This document shows, in pieces, positions 23,699-32,123 of a stretch of DNA of 64,000 bases. The stretch covers positions 1-64,000 of IMG/VR virus record IMGVR_UViG_3300028610_001072; one strand, 5' to 3'. The notes beneath the pieces are model-generated. The model had not been told where the DNA came from. It saw only the letters and a program-made list of their open reading frames with translations, and ran no database searches. The position numbers were made by a program, and so were the translations under genes. The DNA comes from a virus. The stretch's first letter is position 1; each line of letters starts with the position of its first letter.

Positions 23699-24176
23699 CG
23701 CTTTCCCCTATGATTGATTTTAGCAGTTCTGGGTGATCCCTCCCCGGACCTATGCGCTTCAGCTTTGCAGCGGTTTCATGCCCGATGTCGGTATGATTAT
23801 TGCCGCTGATCTTGGCTATCTTACTGTAGCCATGATCCTGTATAAATTTTATTATATAGTAGAGCGGGGTATCATCCAGCGATGGCTGCATGACAACATC
23901 TTCAAAATTTAGTTTATCGCCATCAATATCCTTCAGGCCGGTCCAGTTCTCAATCCCAATTCCCATGTATCGCTTGGCATGTTCTGCGAGATGATGCTCC
24001 AGCAACCATGCGGCCTGTCGCATACACCCGCTCCACCAGCGATAGGTTTGGATTAGATTTGTTTCCCGCTGCTTATCAGGGGCATCGCTGGAAAACTTGA
24101 CGTTCCCTGCATGGATCATATCTGCCGTTTCTTCAATGTCGTCGGCATACTGCTTCAATATCTCAATCGTGTTCAT
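23685..24176 (-). CDS. Hypothetical protein (163 aa)
   Basis: Helical N-terminal half with RWWSGCMRQAAWLLEHHL, polar C terminus. It shares its leader sequence with the following gene and ends in IGESDENR, while its upstream neighbour ends in IGESDEHD, because the leader is read as coding in both. No domain recognised. Confidence 0.64.
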   Translation of the reverse strand: MNTIEILKQYADDIEETADMIHAGNVKFSSDAPDKQRETNLIQTYRWWSGCMRQAAWLLEHHLAEHAKRYMGIGIENWTGLKDIDGDKLNFEDVVMQPSLDDTPLYYIIKFIQDHGYSKIAKISGNNHTDIGHETAAKLKRIGPGRDHPELLKSIIGESDENR

Positions 24177-24924
24177 CGCTTTCCCCTATGTTAGTTTTGC
24201 CGGTCCCCAGTAGGTTCGCACCACCTGTATCGATTAAGGCTTGGAAAGAATCGCTATCCCCAGTAACTCGGACCATGAGCTCAATCAGATTCCGCATACC
24301 CTCTCTGAGATTGGTGAAATAATCCTCTCGCTCCTGTGTCCATTCCATCCAGCGGTATTTACCATCGCTGTAGCCAAACTGCCTGTCCCCACGGGGATTA
24401 CCACCCTCAACATAATGTGTATAATCGTGCTGGCCTGTGTATTCATTATTCATAGGGCCGCCGTATGTGTAGGGTTGGGTATAAGTCACCAGACTGCCAT
24501 ACTCCTGCCGCTCACATATAATAAAATCGAGACTTACTTCGTCCAATCTCTCATGCTCATAATGGTTGCTATCCTTACCCCTGCTGTATTTGAATATATA
24601 GAGGATGACTTTGGTTATCTGAGGTTTCTCCAGTAGGAATGCCCCAAAATAGAGCTCCGCTTTTTCGATGACAGCTTTCTCGATCTCACCAACAAGAGCT
24701 GGCTCGCGGGTATGTATTGATCTAACCGAGATGCCGCCCATCAATTCCGCGATCTCTGGGTTGGTTGGCTTGAAGTCCTTCCACTCTTCCGGTGCAGCGA
24801 TGTAGAAGAGCTTGCTCTTGGGACTATACATCAGGTGGGTTTCCCATACTGTATGCTCAGGGATTTCTTTGCCCTCGTCACCCTTGAATTTTGGAAGGAT
24901 GTCCACTTTGCGAATTTTAGCCAT
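24163..24924 (-). CDS. Hypothetical protein (253 aa)
   Basis: Alpha/beta protein with aromatic-rich central region (YTQPYTYGGP, GQHDYTHYVEGG) and a C-terminal helix. No catalytic signature seen. It overlaps both neighbours slightly. Confidence 0.64.
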   Translation of the reverse strand: MAKIRKVDILPKFKGDEGKEIPEHTVWETHLMYSPKSKLFYIAAPEEWKDFKPTNPEIAELMGGISVRSIHTREPALVGEIEKAVIEKAELYFGAFLLEKPQITKVILYIFKYSRGKDSNHYEHERLDEVSLDFIICERQEYGSLVTYTQPYTYGGPMNNEYTGQHDYTHYVEGGNPRGDRQFGYSDGKYRWMEWTQEREDYFTNLREGMRNLIELMVRVTGDSDSFQALIDTGGANLLGTGKTNIGESDEHD

Positions 24925-25141
24925 TGATGTCCCCTACCTTGATATTGCCCAAACTATAGTAACCATTGCCACCTGCTATCAGCTTCCCCTCTGCGAGCAT
25001 GGTATCCACTACGACCTCATCGATCACGGTATTCTTACCCAGTCGAAATCTTGTGCCTTGTATCGAGCGTAACTTGGCTCCCCGTGCCATGCGGCGGATC
25101 ACCAGACTTTGCTGATACTCAAAACGGGACGATTTGCTCAT
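24917..25141 (-). CDS. Hypothetical small basic protein (74 aa)
   Basis: Basic N terminus (FEYQQSLVIRRMARGAKLR), then a small beta domain ending NGYYSLGNIKVGD. Possibly nucleic-acid-binding. Not recognised. Confidence 0.6.
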   Translation of the reverse strand: MSKSSRFEYQQSLVIRRMARGAKLRSIQGTRFRLGKNTVIDEVVVDTMLAEGKLIAGGNGYYSLGNIKVGDING

Positions 25142-25580
25142 CTGCCCTACCTTCTGTTTTTAACCATTCATTGTAGATTAGGATATTGCGCCCTTCCTCT
25201 GCTGTGGCGTTGATCGGATCGAATGTTGTTGGATCGTAAGTAGCTGGATCGAATGCCGGTGGTTTCGTCTCATCAGGCTCCTCAATCGTCTCAGGTCTGT
25301 CATCCACTGGGTCATCGATAGGGGCCTTCGTATCAACCGTATCGGTTTTATCCCGGTACTTCTTTTTCAGTAGATATACATTACCCCCGCTGTCGATCCT
25401 CAATGATGATAGCGCCACCCACTTATTGATTGCCCCTCTGGCCGTGATCATTACCCTGTCACCTTCCACCGCATCGATGCAGGGCCTATTCATCTTGAAC
25501 ATCGCCTCGAGCAATGTGTAATTATCCCGCTCCTCGTCGGTGATCTCCTTGGCAAGCTTCAGGAAGAGGCTGTACTTCAT
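25119..25580 (-). CDS. Hypothetical protein with Asp-Pro repeats (153 aa)
   Basis: Start at 25580 (MKYSLFLKL), overlapping the stop of the 57-residue gene (ATGA) with GGAG 8 nt upstream. The C-terminal linker has FDP-ATYDP-TTFDP imperfect repeats in an acidic, proline-rich stretch. The N-terminal half is a small folded domain. Confidence 0.65.
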   Translation of the reverse strand: MKYSLFLKLAKEITDEERDNYTLLEAMFKMNRPCIDAVEGDRVMITARGAINKWVALSSLRIDSGGNVYLLKKKYRDKTDTVDTKAPIDDPVDDRPETIEEPDETKPPAFDPATYDPTTFDPINATAEEGRNILIYNEWLKTEGRADEQIVPF

Positions 25581-25750
25581 TGCCATTGCTCCGGCTTGGT
25601 ATCAGACGCTGGGCAGAGAGTATGCTTCCCCACCGTCTTGGCATGTTTATGAAGTTTTCCCTCTTTACTGACCCGAATCGCCCTCAGACATTGTGAGCAG
25701 ATCACCCGGTTTAAATTCAGTCTCTTATGGCTCGTTGTCAGATGGTTCAT
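25577..25750 (-). CDS. Small zinc-finger-like protein (57 aa)
   Basis: Starts MNHLTTSHKRLN and contains VICSQCLRAIRV (C-x2-C), then HKHAKTVGKHTLC, a plausible Cys2-His-Cys zinc site. GAGGGA precedes the ATG. ATGA overlaps join it to both neighbours, which supports its reality. Confidence 0.68.
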   Translation of the reverse strand: MNHLTTSHKRLNLNRVICSQCLRAIRVSKEGKLHKHAKTVGKHTLCPASDTKPEQWQ

Positions 25751-26046
25751 ACTTCGGTCCCTCGATAGTCATACAATCCTGATACCGGATCGGTTAGCTC
25801 ATAGATATGATGCAGGGTTTCACGCTCCTCTGATTGCTGATTGGCATCACGGATGAAAATTTCATCGGCATATTCCCCCTCGCAAAATATATCGAAGGAT
25901 ATAGTTGTATATTTGCCCAACATTATGGAGGCAGCCTTACCGGGACACGCTCTCCCTGTTATACCGTCAAGGGGACCATGTACGAAATGGAAATATTTCC
26001 CATGACAGGTCTCGAGGGTGTAGGTGCCTTCTTCACATAAGCTCAT
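25747..26046 (-). CDS. Hypothetical protein (99 aa)
   Basis: Start at ATG 26046 (MSLCEEGTYT); the in-frame TTG upstream lies inside the methyltransferase gene. Beta-rich with FHFVHGPLDGITG and a C-terminal YELTDPVSGLYDYRG. Possibly a small cupin- or Ig-like fold. Unknown. Confidence 0.63.
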   Translation of the reverse strand: MSLCEEGTYTLETCHGKYFHFVHGPLDGITGRACPGKAASIMLGKYTTISFDIFCEGEYADEIFIRDANQQSEERETLHHIYELTDPVSGLYDYRGTEV

Positions 26047-26696
26047 CAAAATATCCCTATCTGGTTGCCGCTGGATTCATTCGGCATTACCTCTTTCTCA
26101 GTACCCTTAAACTTTTTCTGAGCCTCGTCGAATTCCATTACTTTTTTGGCTACGCATAGCAACCGGGCTGCATTATTGGGTCCCACAAATAGGGGGTGGT
26201 ATGCCACGGCTTCCATACCGTTTTCATTGTAGGCCGGTATCTGAATGATGTGCATGATCATACACAATCCGCCTATCTCCAATACCTTGGCCGCTTCGCG
26301 TTGAATCCGCATCGGTCTCGGTAGGTGATCGCCATGCTCCGTCCACTCGCTGGAGTAGCCTGCATTGTACGGCGGGTCAGCCATGATAATATCATACTGG
26401 GAGTCAGTGGGTAAACTATCATAGTGGCATACAATATCTGCCCCCGTCTCATAGCGAATGTCCGTGGTGATGGCTCCATACTTTTCCTTCAGCTCCCCGG
26501 ACCCGGAGAACATCTCCAGTATGCGTTGGCCCTCGAGCGGGTAATGAGCGTTCAGGTAGGAAATGAACCTACCCGGATACCGTTGCTTCTGGCCGGTGCT
26601 GGGACTGGGACCAGTGGCGAAGGGTGTCACGTCCAGATCATTGAAGTAGAACTTCTGAATCCCGTTCACTACCTCGGCATGAATGTTTTCCATCAT
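26046..26696 (-). CDS. DNA adenine/cytosine-N4 methyltransferase-like protein
   Basis: SAM-dependent methyltransferase. Motif I is EMFSGSGELK (residues 61-70) and catalytic motif IV is DPPY at 107-110 (IMADPPYNAGYSSEW). DPPY indicates methylation of an exocyclic amino group, N6-adenine or N4-cytosine. No target-recognition domain is obvious in 216 residues, so it may act on many sites or with a partner. No restriction enzyme is adjacent, consistent with protection of phage DNA against host restriction. Confidence 0.82.
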   Translation of the reverse strand: MMENIHAEVVNGIQKFYFNDLDVTPFATGPSPSTGQKQRYPGRFISYLNAHYPLEGQRILEMFSGSGELKEKYGAITTDIRYETGADIVCHYDSLPTDSQYDIIMADPPYNAGYSSEWTEHGDHLPRPMRIQREAAKVLEIGGLCMIMHIIQIPAYNENGMEAVAYHPLFVGPNNAARLLCVAKKVMEFDEAQKKFKGTEKEVMPNESSGNQIGIF

Positions 26697-27022
26697 TGCT
26701 TGGTAAACCCCCTATGCTTACCGCAACCGTCTTCGGTACTGACTCTCGGCCAGCCGGAAATCTCTTCCAATTTAGTCGGCGTTGTCTGCGCCACAATGCT
26801 CACCGTCGGGGGATTGATGCGGCATTGCTTGACTGTCCCATTATCCCGGTAGGCAAAAACGCAGTTGCCACAGGACCTGCCATGCGGCTCGAATTCATAC
26901 TGGCCTATAGCCTTCAGTATCGCAGTAATTACTAAGAGCTCTGACCGTATCTCCGCGATCCCATTTGAGATGGCTGACCACCATGTCTTGATCGACGGCC
27001 ATTGTTTTTTGTGAAATTTCAT
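26693..27022 (-). CDS. Small Cys-cluster protein (109 aa)
   Basis: HGRSCGNCVFAYR, then QCRINPPTVS, then SGWPRVSTEDGCGKH: the common phage pattern CGxC ... CR..PP ... WP.V..D..CG, predicted to bind zinc. The N-terminal helix is amphipathic. Second such protein in the window. Confidence 0.72.
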   Translation of the reverse strand: MKFHKKQWPSIKTWWSAISNGIAEIRSELLVITAILKAIGQYEFEPHGRSCGNCVFAYRDNGTVKQCRINPPTVSIVAQTTPTKLEEISGWPRVSTEDGCGKHRGFTKQ

Positions 27023-27768
27023 AATATTGTTCCTTTGGTTAAGTCTCTGATCGCAGCTTCTACGTCCGGGCTGAGAGCATCCTTATGCCCTTCCGGGTCT
27101 CCAATTTGAATGTGGCCGCCCCGCATTCCAATCTTGATCCCTGCAATAATATCATTGGTGTATCCGTCCGGGGGCCGCTTCATTGTCAGTACCCTTTTCA
27201 CGTACTCCACAGAACTATGATCAATTATCCACTGGCATTCCATTTCATTTAATCGGTAGTCCAGATTCAGTATCCGGGGGATGTCCTGAAATATGAAGAA
27301 CGGCTTGAAGGTATCCTCATATCTATAGAACCGCAGCAGGTACTCGCGCTTCGTTGACTGCTCCACCAGCATTTGTAGCATCTGGGCGTACTTAATCAGC
27401 CTTTCTACTCCCCACTCGCTGAGAGCGTAGTCATCCAGTGTCAGCCCCCCTTCCATCAGGCTCTTGAAATAACTGTCCTCTGGGGGATGAACCTTATACC
27501 AGCGGTACATACTGCACAGGATCGCTACGGGATCGCGCAATAGAATATTGATGTTAGCCCCTATCGGGTACTGTGTTGGCTTTGTCATCTCTGGTAGATC
27601 GGGAATATTGATGTTATGAAATCCGAAATGTGTAACCTTGACCCAGTATCGCAACCAGCTCCAGCCTACCGGACTGGCCGTTCCGATGTACTGCGTCAGG
27701 AATAATATCAGCAGAAGTTCCAGCCGATTTTTCCCGCTCTTGGGATAGGAGAGTAGGATATTTCTCAT
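27019..27768 (-). CDS. Sulfotransferase-like protein
   Basis: 249 residues from ATG 27768, which has AGAGGTGAT upstream; the GTG at 27777 lies within that site. The N terminus has LLSYPKSGKNRLE, the PAPS 5'-phosphosulfate loop (usually SYPKSGTTW). INILLRDPVAILCSMYRWYK matches the 3'-phosphate-binding strand-helix (RDPxxxxxSxY). A C-terminal RGGHIQIGDPEGHKDALSP resembles the RxGxxGxW region. Likely transfers sulfate from PAPS to a glycan or small molecule in the infected cell. The third Trp of the final motif is absent. Confidence 0.78.
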   Translation of the reverse strand: MRNILLSYPKSGKNRLELLLILFLTQYIGTASPVGWSWLRYWVKVTHFGFHNINIPDLPEMTKPTQYPIGANINILLRDPVAILCSMYRWYKVHPPEDSYFKSLMEGGLTLDDYALSEWGVERLIKYAQMLQMLVEQSTKREYLLRFYRYEDTFKPFFIFQDIPRILNLDYRLNEMECQWIIDHSSVEYVKRVLTMKRPPDGYTNDIIAGIKIGMRGGHIQIGDPEGHKDALSPDVEAAIRDLTKGTIL

Positions 27769-27773
27769 TTTAA

Positions 27774-27974
27774 TCACCTCTTTCCTAGTGTTGCTGTATG
27801 GACTTCATAGATTTTTCTTTTTAGTTTTTGCGCACTGCCTTTGCCAAATAATTCATTGGCAGCATTTGTCACACTATCTAAGTACATGTCACGCCCCTGA
27901 AGTTCTAATATAGCCTGTTTTGATTCACCGTCACGAAATCCACGATTATACTCTTTTTTACAGTTTTTACACAT
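27774..27974 (-). CDS. Hypothetical small protein (66 aa)
   Basis: Begins MCKNCKKEYNRGFRDGES, a C-x2-C followed by the RGF.DG helix seen in many small phage proteins, with a basic C terminus. Function unknown. Confidence 0.62.
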   Translation of the reverse strand: MCKNCKKEYNRGFRDGESKQAILELQGRDMYLDSVTNAANELFGKGSAQKLKRKIYEVHTATLGKR

Positions 27975-27997
27975 CTCTCAAGCCTTTCCTAGTGCCG

Positions 27998-28339
27998 CTA
28001 TTCATGCCATACAAGTCCACAACTATTACATCCCATTTGATAGCCATCCATTTCTGGTAGCCCCCTACTGGCATCTGCTTCCTGAAATCCGCCCCCATGC
28101 ATTTCTACGTCAATGCTCCCACATTCACATTTCGGGCCTTTCGGGCTTTTAACCAAGGCTCTCAATCGTTCAATCTCCTGCTGTGCTGCGGATAGTTCAG
28201 TTTGGAGTTGAGTTTTTGTTGGACGCAATATTTTAACAAGCCCATCACGAACTGAGATATTATACAATACCGAATATTTAGAATAGAAAAGATTTAAGGC
28301 TTCGTCTATTTTTTTGATTTTTTCTGCTCTGTCGTTCAT
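27998..28339 (-). CDS. Coiled-coil plus zinc-ribbon protein (113 aa)
   Basis: Residues 1-65 are helical with a heptad-like segment (QTELSAAQQEIERLRALV). The C terminus holds CECG and CNSCG about 30 residues apart, a classic zinc ribbon of the Lar-like or DUF type. Without the full Lar signature I leave it unnamed. Confidence 0.7.
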   Translation of the reverse strand: MNDRAEKIKKIDEALNLFYSKYSVLYNISVRDGLVKILRPTKTQLQTELSAAQQEIERLRALVKSPKGPKCECGSIDVEMHGGGFQEADASRGLPEMDGYQMGCNSCGLVWHE

Positions 28340-28363
28340 TTTGACTGCCCCATTTTTAATGGC

Positions 28364-28564
28364 TTAGGCATGACCATTCTTCCTTCGGTGTGGTGACATA
28401 TTTGTCGCTGGGCCAGTGACAGAATTGTCACCAGTTTTTCCCCGTAATTTGTCGAGGTTAGATACTGTCTTATCCACAGTATCCACAATCTTTTCAACAT
28501 CCTCTGGTTCAACCGGCTCAACCTCTCCAGATTTGATGTCCTTGGGAGCTGGTACTGCTTTCAT
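28364..28564 (-). CDS. Hypothetical small acidic/polar protein (66 aa)
   Basis: Start overlaps the upstream stop in an ATGA junction, which favours this frame over the alternative ORF 28336-28521. Largely disordered (EPVEPEDVEKIVDTVDKT). Function unknown. Confidence 0.58.
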   Translation of the reverse strand: MKAVPAPKDIKSGEVEPVEPEDVEKIVDTVDKTVSNLDKLRGKTGDNSVTGPATNMSPHRRKNGHA

Positions 28565-28767
28565 TCTGACACCTCATGGGGGTAGTTTGTTTCTTTTAAT
28601 TTTCTCTCGATGGTATGGCTGCTTTTTTTCCCTATCTGAAATTGGTCCTTCCAAGTTAATTTGAATGAAGGATGTAGAAACCAAGTGAGCCACATACGAA
28701 TTACGTCCCACCAATTGTCGGGATATATGAAAATTGATTCGTAGTCTTCATTGTAATAATATTTCAT
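28561..28767 (-). CDS. Hypothetical small protein (68 aa), possible membrane association
   Basis: Start at 28767 (MKYYYNEDYES), overlapping the previous stop (ATGA). Aromatic segment NWWDVIRMWLTWFLHPSF could associate with the membrane. Basic C-terminal half. Unknown. Confidence 0.6.
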   Translation of the reverse strand: MKYYYNEDYESIFIYPDNWWDVIRMWLTWFLHPSFKLTWKDQFQIGKKSSHTIERKLKETNYPHEVSE

Positions 28768-29105
28768 ATTATCTGTACCTTTTTTATCCTGCATCTCCAG
28801 ACTGGCAGGGTTTTAAATTTGATCTTCATTCCCAGTGGCAGGCGTTTGGATAGCTGCTCGGTTAGAAATTTGACATCCTTGGGTCTTGCGCTGATCATTA
28901 TAGTGAACTTCTCACCTTCCCCGGTATGGTCAATCACTCCAGCCCTGTTCCATGCCAGCATTGCTGATTTGATGTCCCCTAGTTTCTTGAATGCCAGCCC
29001 GCTGTAGGGGCAGACAAACTCCATAACCCTACAATAATCCTGCGCCTCTGGGTGGTAATATATGCACCCTGCTTCACCGCAGGGATCGTGATTCAGATGC
29101 TCCAT
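28764..29105 (-). CDS. Hypothetical Cys-rich protein (113 aa)
   Basis: N-terminal cluster DPCGEAGCIYYHPEAQDYC, then VCPYSG, and a C-terminal beta segment ending RCRIKKVQ. Probably one zinc site. Not recognised. Confidence 0.62.
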   Translation of the reverse strand: MEHLNHDPCGEAGCIYYHPEAQDYCRVMEFVCPYSGLAFKKLGDIKSAMLAWNRAGVIDHTGEGEKFTIMISARPKDVKFLTEQLSKRLPLGMKIKFKTLPVWRCRIKKVQII

Positions 29106-29144
29106 AATGGCCTCGTCATTTTCAATTTGAATAGCTTCATGTTT

Positions 29145-29804
29145 TTACCTATCAGGGGGATTTCCATCCTCGACCTCTACTTTGATTGTTTTCAGAAACT
29201 TGACCCGTGCATTGAATACATCGCCGTAGGTTTTTCGGATAGCCCACTTTTTCCAGCCTGCATATTTCTGGGCGGCATATTTCCATGCCTGATGCTCGCT
29301 GTACTTCTTATCGATGAACCATTTCCGGTGATGCTCGAACAGGAACAGGGTCAGGTCTGCTGCATACTCGAAATCGTTCTCCAGTAGGTCGATCACCGTG
29401 GCATCATCCCAGTCTTCCAGATCGCCAAGGTCAGCATTCTTTCGGAGCTTCTGGCGGATGTGATTAGCTGTGCCAAGTGACATACCGAATTCCCCGTAGG
29501 ATGGCTCACCGTGATCCTCTTTCAATCCCAGAGATGATTCCATCCATGCCAGCCCGGCCAGTGTATGGCCGCGCCTTGGGTCCTGCTGCTCGCCATACCT
29601 GATACATCGGCGGGCGAATTCCTTCTGCTCATCGGTGGCCCACTTATCCCACTCCTGCATTGGAGTTAAGATAGCAGCTATTTTATCCTTGGCAAGCAGG
29701 AGCTGCACTTTCAACAGCGCCACTCCGACTGTACCAAGATATATGAATGTTGATCTCTTCAAAATATTACCTCGTCTGATTACCCTATCTATGAAAGTAC
29801 GCAT
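29145..29804 (-). CDS. Lytic transglycosylase-like endolysin with N-terminal hydrophobic segment
   Basis: Peptidoglycan hydrolase. LAGLAWMESSLG places the catalytic Glu at residue 89, followed by GEFGMSLGTANHI, the SLT-like substrate loop. Residues about 19-38 (TFIYLGTVGVALLKVQLLLA) form a hydrophobic segment that could be a signal-anchor, as in SAR endolysins. The C terminus is aromatic and helical. This is the best lysis candidate in the window; no holin is adjacent, though small hairpin membrane proteins occur elsewhere. It overlaps the upstream gene by 20 nt. Confidence 0.75.
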   Translation of the reverse strand: MRTFIDRVIRRGNILKRSTFIYLGTVGVALLKVQLLLAKDKIAAILTPMQEWDKWATDEQKEFARRCIRYGEQQDPRRGHTLAGLAWMESSLGLKEDHGEPSYGEFGMSLGTANHIRQKLRKNADLGDLEDWDDATVIDLLENDFEYAADLTLFLFEHHRKWFIDKKYSEHQAWKYAAQKYAGWKKWAIRKTYGDVFNARVKFLKTIKVEVEDGNPPDR

Positions 29805-30546
29805 TGGTCCTTTGGCCCCTTGGTTGCTTCACAATGCACCAGTTACTCTCGATCTTCTTCAGGTTAGCCATGAGGGTGGCTTTTCGTGGAATAGTTGTCA
29901 GGCGGGATTGGTGGTGCTCTTCAATAAGATGCGATATGATCTGGCCGATCTCGCACCCCGGATGAGCTTCGATATATTTCTTGACGATTTCGATCATCTC
30001 TTTATAAGGGGTAAAATATCCACCCCCTTTTGTTCCAGCATTAGAGTAATTGGAAGTTAAACGATGATTGTCCGTAATCAAGGGAAGAATGGTCTTTTTT
30101 ATATATTTGTGATGGCCTCGTTGTATCACGGGGGGGACCACTTGATCAATGTTGTCGTCCTGCATAAAAACCTCGAATACTCCAACCTTGTAATCGCGGC
30201 AGACCTGTATGGCGAACTCCCGATCATCACTGCGGATCACATGATTGAAGACAGGATGGCGGCGGGCGGAAATCGCAACGCTAGAGCAGTGGACATATCT
30301 CCGGTTCCTAACAGCTTGCCGGATCACCGTCATGCTTAGGTTCTTTTTGAGTTCGATCCCATGTAGGAGAGGTCCCTTCATCCCTATGATGTCCACAATC
30401 GGGGACCCCATTCCACCCATCCGCACTTCTTGAAATATCTCGTTCTCCTGCTGCTCCAGAAACTGAACCACCAAGGGGGCAAGGTCCGCTTCAGTGAATA
30501 TGCCAATTTTAGGTTCGGACATCATTGAATTCGCTGTCATCGACAT
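29785..30546 (-). CDS. PD-(D/E)XK nuclease-like protein with C-terminal winged helix
   Basis: Residues 50-90 carry PIVDIIGM ... LHGIELKKNLSMTVIRQAVRN: D52, E65-x-K67 and a downstream Gln, the spacing of PD-(D/E)XK enzymes. The C-terminal 70 residues (IGQIISHLIEEH ... TLMANLKKIESNWCIV) look like a winged helix. A DNA-cutting or repair role is inferred. Start is uncertain: 30546 overlaps the upstream gene by 38 nt, while 30525/30522 have no good ribosome site. Confidence 0.62.
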   Translation of the reverse strand: MSMTANSMMSEPKIGIFTEADLAPLVVQFLEQQENEIFQEVRMGGMGSPIVDIIGMKGPLLHGIELKKNLSMTVIRQAVRNRRYVHCSSVAISARRHPVFNHVIRSDDREFAIQVCRDYKVGVFEVFMQDDNIDQVVPPVIQRGHHKYIKKTILPLITDNHRLTSNYSNAGTKGGGYFTPYKEMIEIVKKYIEAHPGCEIGQIISHLIEEHHQSRLTTIPRKATLMANLKKIESNWCIVKQPRGQRTNAYFHR

Positions 30547-30817
30547 AAAAATTATCCCGGTCCATATTTTGCATCATACCCATCATTATGTGCTCGTAGC
30601 GTTCCACCCCCTTGATGGTAGAGAATGGTGCCGTGACTGGCACTATCTGGACCGTTTCCCCATCCATAGATTTTACCAGTAGGCTGGGGACTTGAGGATC
30701 GCGGACCCGCTTCCCATTCTCACAATGAGGACAGTCCGATTCCGGTGCCAGCGCCTTGCTCGTCACATTGCAATCACGACTTGAGCAGTTCGTGAAGTGA
30801 TTGTTATCATTTGTCAT
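30509..30817 (-). CDS. Hypothetical Cys-containing protein (102 aa)
   Basis: The N-terminal region has CSSRDC and CPHCENGKRV, a possible rubredoxin-like knuckle, then a beta-rich segment and a Met-rich helix (HIMMGMMQNM). Function unknown. Confidence 0.62.
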   Translation of the reverse strand: MTNDNNHFTNCSSRDCNVTSKALAPESDCPHCENGKRVRDPQVPSLLVKSMDGETVQIVPVTAPFSTIKGVERYEHIMMGMMQNMDRDNFYVDDSEFNDVRT

Positions 30818-31131
30818 GTGTTATTCTTCCTTACTTTTGCAACCGCTCTTACCATCTCGGGGGTCACGATTTCTGCCATCGTTGACCGCAGTTGTTTTGA
30901 TATTTCTCCCTTTGAATGATTCGGCTCCAGTATCGCATAGGCATTCATTATAACGATGGGACACTCCAGCAACATCAGCCTGACCGATCCCATTGAATTA
31001 CAGGTATGGCACACCCGGCGGCAGATGAAGGGAAAGCGGGATTGCAGCCATGCCCTAGTACCCACGACGCTGACATTGCCATGCACCGGCACCCCTATCG
31101 GGCCGGATGAAATATCAGCCATCTCAGGCAT
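30814..31131 (-). CDS. Hypothetical protein (105 aa)
   Basis: Contains RRVCHTCNSMGSVRLMLLECP, one C-x2-C with a further cysteine. C-terminal helix charged. It overlaps both neighbours by a few nt. Not recognised. Confidence 0.6.
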   Translation of the reverse strand: MPEMADISSGPIGVPVHGNVSVVGTRAWLQSRFPFICRRVCHTCNSMGSVRLMLLECPIVIMNAYAILEPNHSKGEISKQLRSTMAEIVTPEMVRAVAKVRKNNT

Positions 31132-31363
31132 CGATGACCCCTAGATGCTTGGCAAGTGTTTCGACGCTCTTAGCAAGTATTGGGCAGCCGTAGTTATAGA
31201 TATGTCGAATGTCAAGGTCCATGTCACGGCCTGCTGCTGGGCCGATGTAGACTTTCTTTTCCCCCTCGGGATTGGTAAAGCAAACTATCCCGAAGCTGCC
31301 GTCCTGTATTGAATGTATCCAGACCACTTCATCGATCTTGGCTTGGTTGATATGTGTTATCAT
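31124..31363 (-). CDS. Hypothetical protein (79 aa)
   Basis: Beta-rich N-terminal half (VVWIHSIQDGSFGIVCFTNPEG), helical end. No motif. ATGA-type overlap with the upstream gene. Confidence 0.6.
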   Translation of the reverse strand: MITHINQAKIDEVVWIHSIQDGSFGIVCFTNPEGEKKVYIGPAAGRDMDLDIRHIYNYGCPILAKSVETLAKHLGVIDA

Positions 31364-31707
31364 GGTCGTCTTAACCTTATTTTAGTTGCTATAGCTCTAA
31401 TTATTAGCCGGATTTTTTTTCGGCCATGAGCCTTCAGCCGTTCTCTTTCTTCCATTAAGTAGTTATGCTGGTTATACCTGTGGATTAGTGCGTCCATTAG
31501 TTCATCCGGGCAATCACTGAATACTGCCACGGCTTGACAATTCGTGTTGCCAACTGTCCCCGGCCCCCGGAGTACCATACTCTCAGTTTTTTGCCTGCGT
31601 GCAATCCAGCCGGGGCTACCCTTTTCAATCCGATCATCCCGGCGACGGGTTGCCCTGTTGGGGGAGTAGTGGCTCCGCTGAATGTGTTTCGGTAGTTCGC
31701 GTTTCAT
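31360..31707 (-). CDS. Hypothetical basic protein (115 aa)
   Basis: Very Arg/Lys-rich at both ends (HYSPNRATRRRDDR; KKIRLIIRAIATKIRLRR), consistent with nucleic-acid binding. No recognised domain. Confidence 0.6.
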   Translation of the reverse strand: MKRELPKHIQRSHYSPNRATRRRDDRIEKGSPGWIARRQKTESMVLRGPGTVGNTNCQAVAVFSDCPDELMDALIHRYNQHNYLMEERERLKAHGRKKIRLIIRAIATKIRLRRP

Positions 31708-32123
31708 AATTGGACCTCAATCTCGGTTGGTAGTTTCCACAGTCCCTGCTTCCCCAGAACGGGTATTGGCACATCGAGCTTGCGGATATTTTTAAATTTC
31801 CATGCGTACCGACCTTCCATCCACTCACCCACCATTTTCTCGGTATCATTCATCTCCATGATCATTCGGTGGGTCATTTCGAGGCAGTTGACTATTTCTA
31901 CGACGCCCACAACAGCCCCCAGCGGTAGGTCCTCGACCTTCAGGTCCGGGGCCACGATAGCCGTCTGGGCTGCATTCATGTAATAGCTGTGAAAACTATG
32001 TTTCCCGGCTGCATGAATAGCCAGCGGGCCAGTGTGGTTAGTGAACCAGTACCGAGTCTCATATTGCTTAATCCCCATTGCCACCAGAGTAGCCCACGGC
32101 TGCCATAATGTTATTGCGTACAT
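31704..32123 (-). CDS. ASCH-domain protein (139 aa)
   Basis: Begins MYAITLWQPWATLVAMGIKQYETR, the diagnostic ASCH start, followed by GPLAIHAAGKHSF, LPLGAVVGVVEIVNC and RYAWKFKNIRKLDVPIPVLGKQGLWKL. ASCH domains bind RNA or modified nucleosides, and some are amidohydrolases of N4-acetylcytidine. This is the second ASCH-type gene in the window. Confidence 0.87.
   Translation of the reverse strand: MYAITLWQPWATLVAMGIKQYETRYWFTNHTGPLAIHAAGKHSFHSYYMNAAQTAIVAPDLKVEDLPLGAVVGVVEIVNCLEMTHRMIMEMNDTEKMVGEWMEGRYAWKFKNIRKLDVPIPVLGKQGLWKLPTEIEVQL

Noticed and set aside
28336-28521. 61-residue minus-strand ORF
   Set aside because: Overlaps the 28364-28564 gene almost wholly; the latter has an ATGA junction with its upstream gene.
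28764-29105. Lar-type restriction alleviation protein
   Set aside because: The VCPYSG and AWNR segments are only loosely like Lar; the CPFCG and CxxC spacing of the family is missing.
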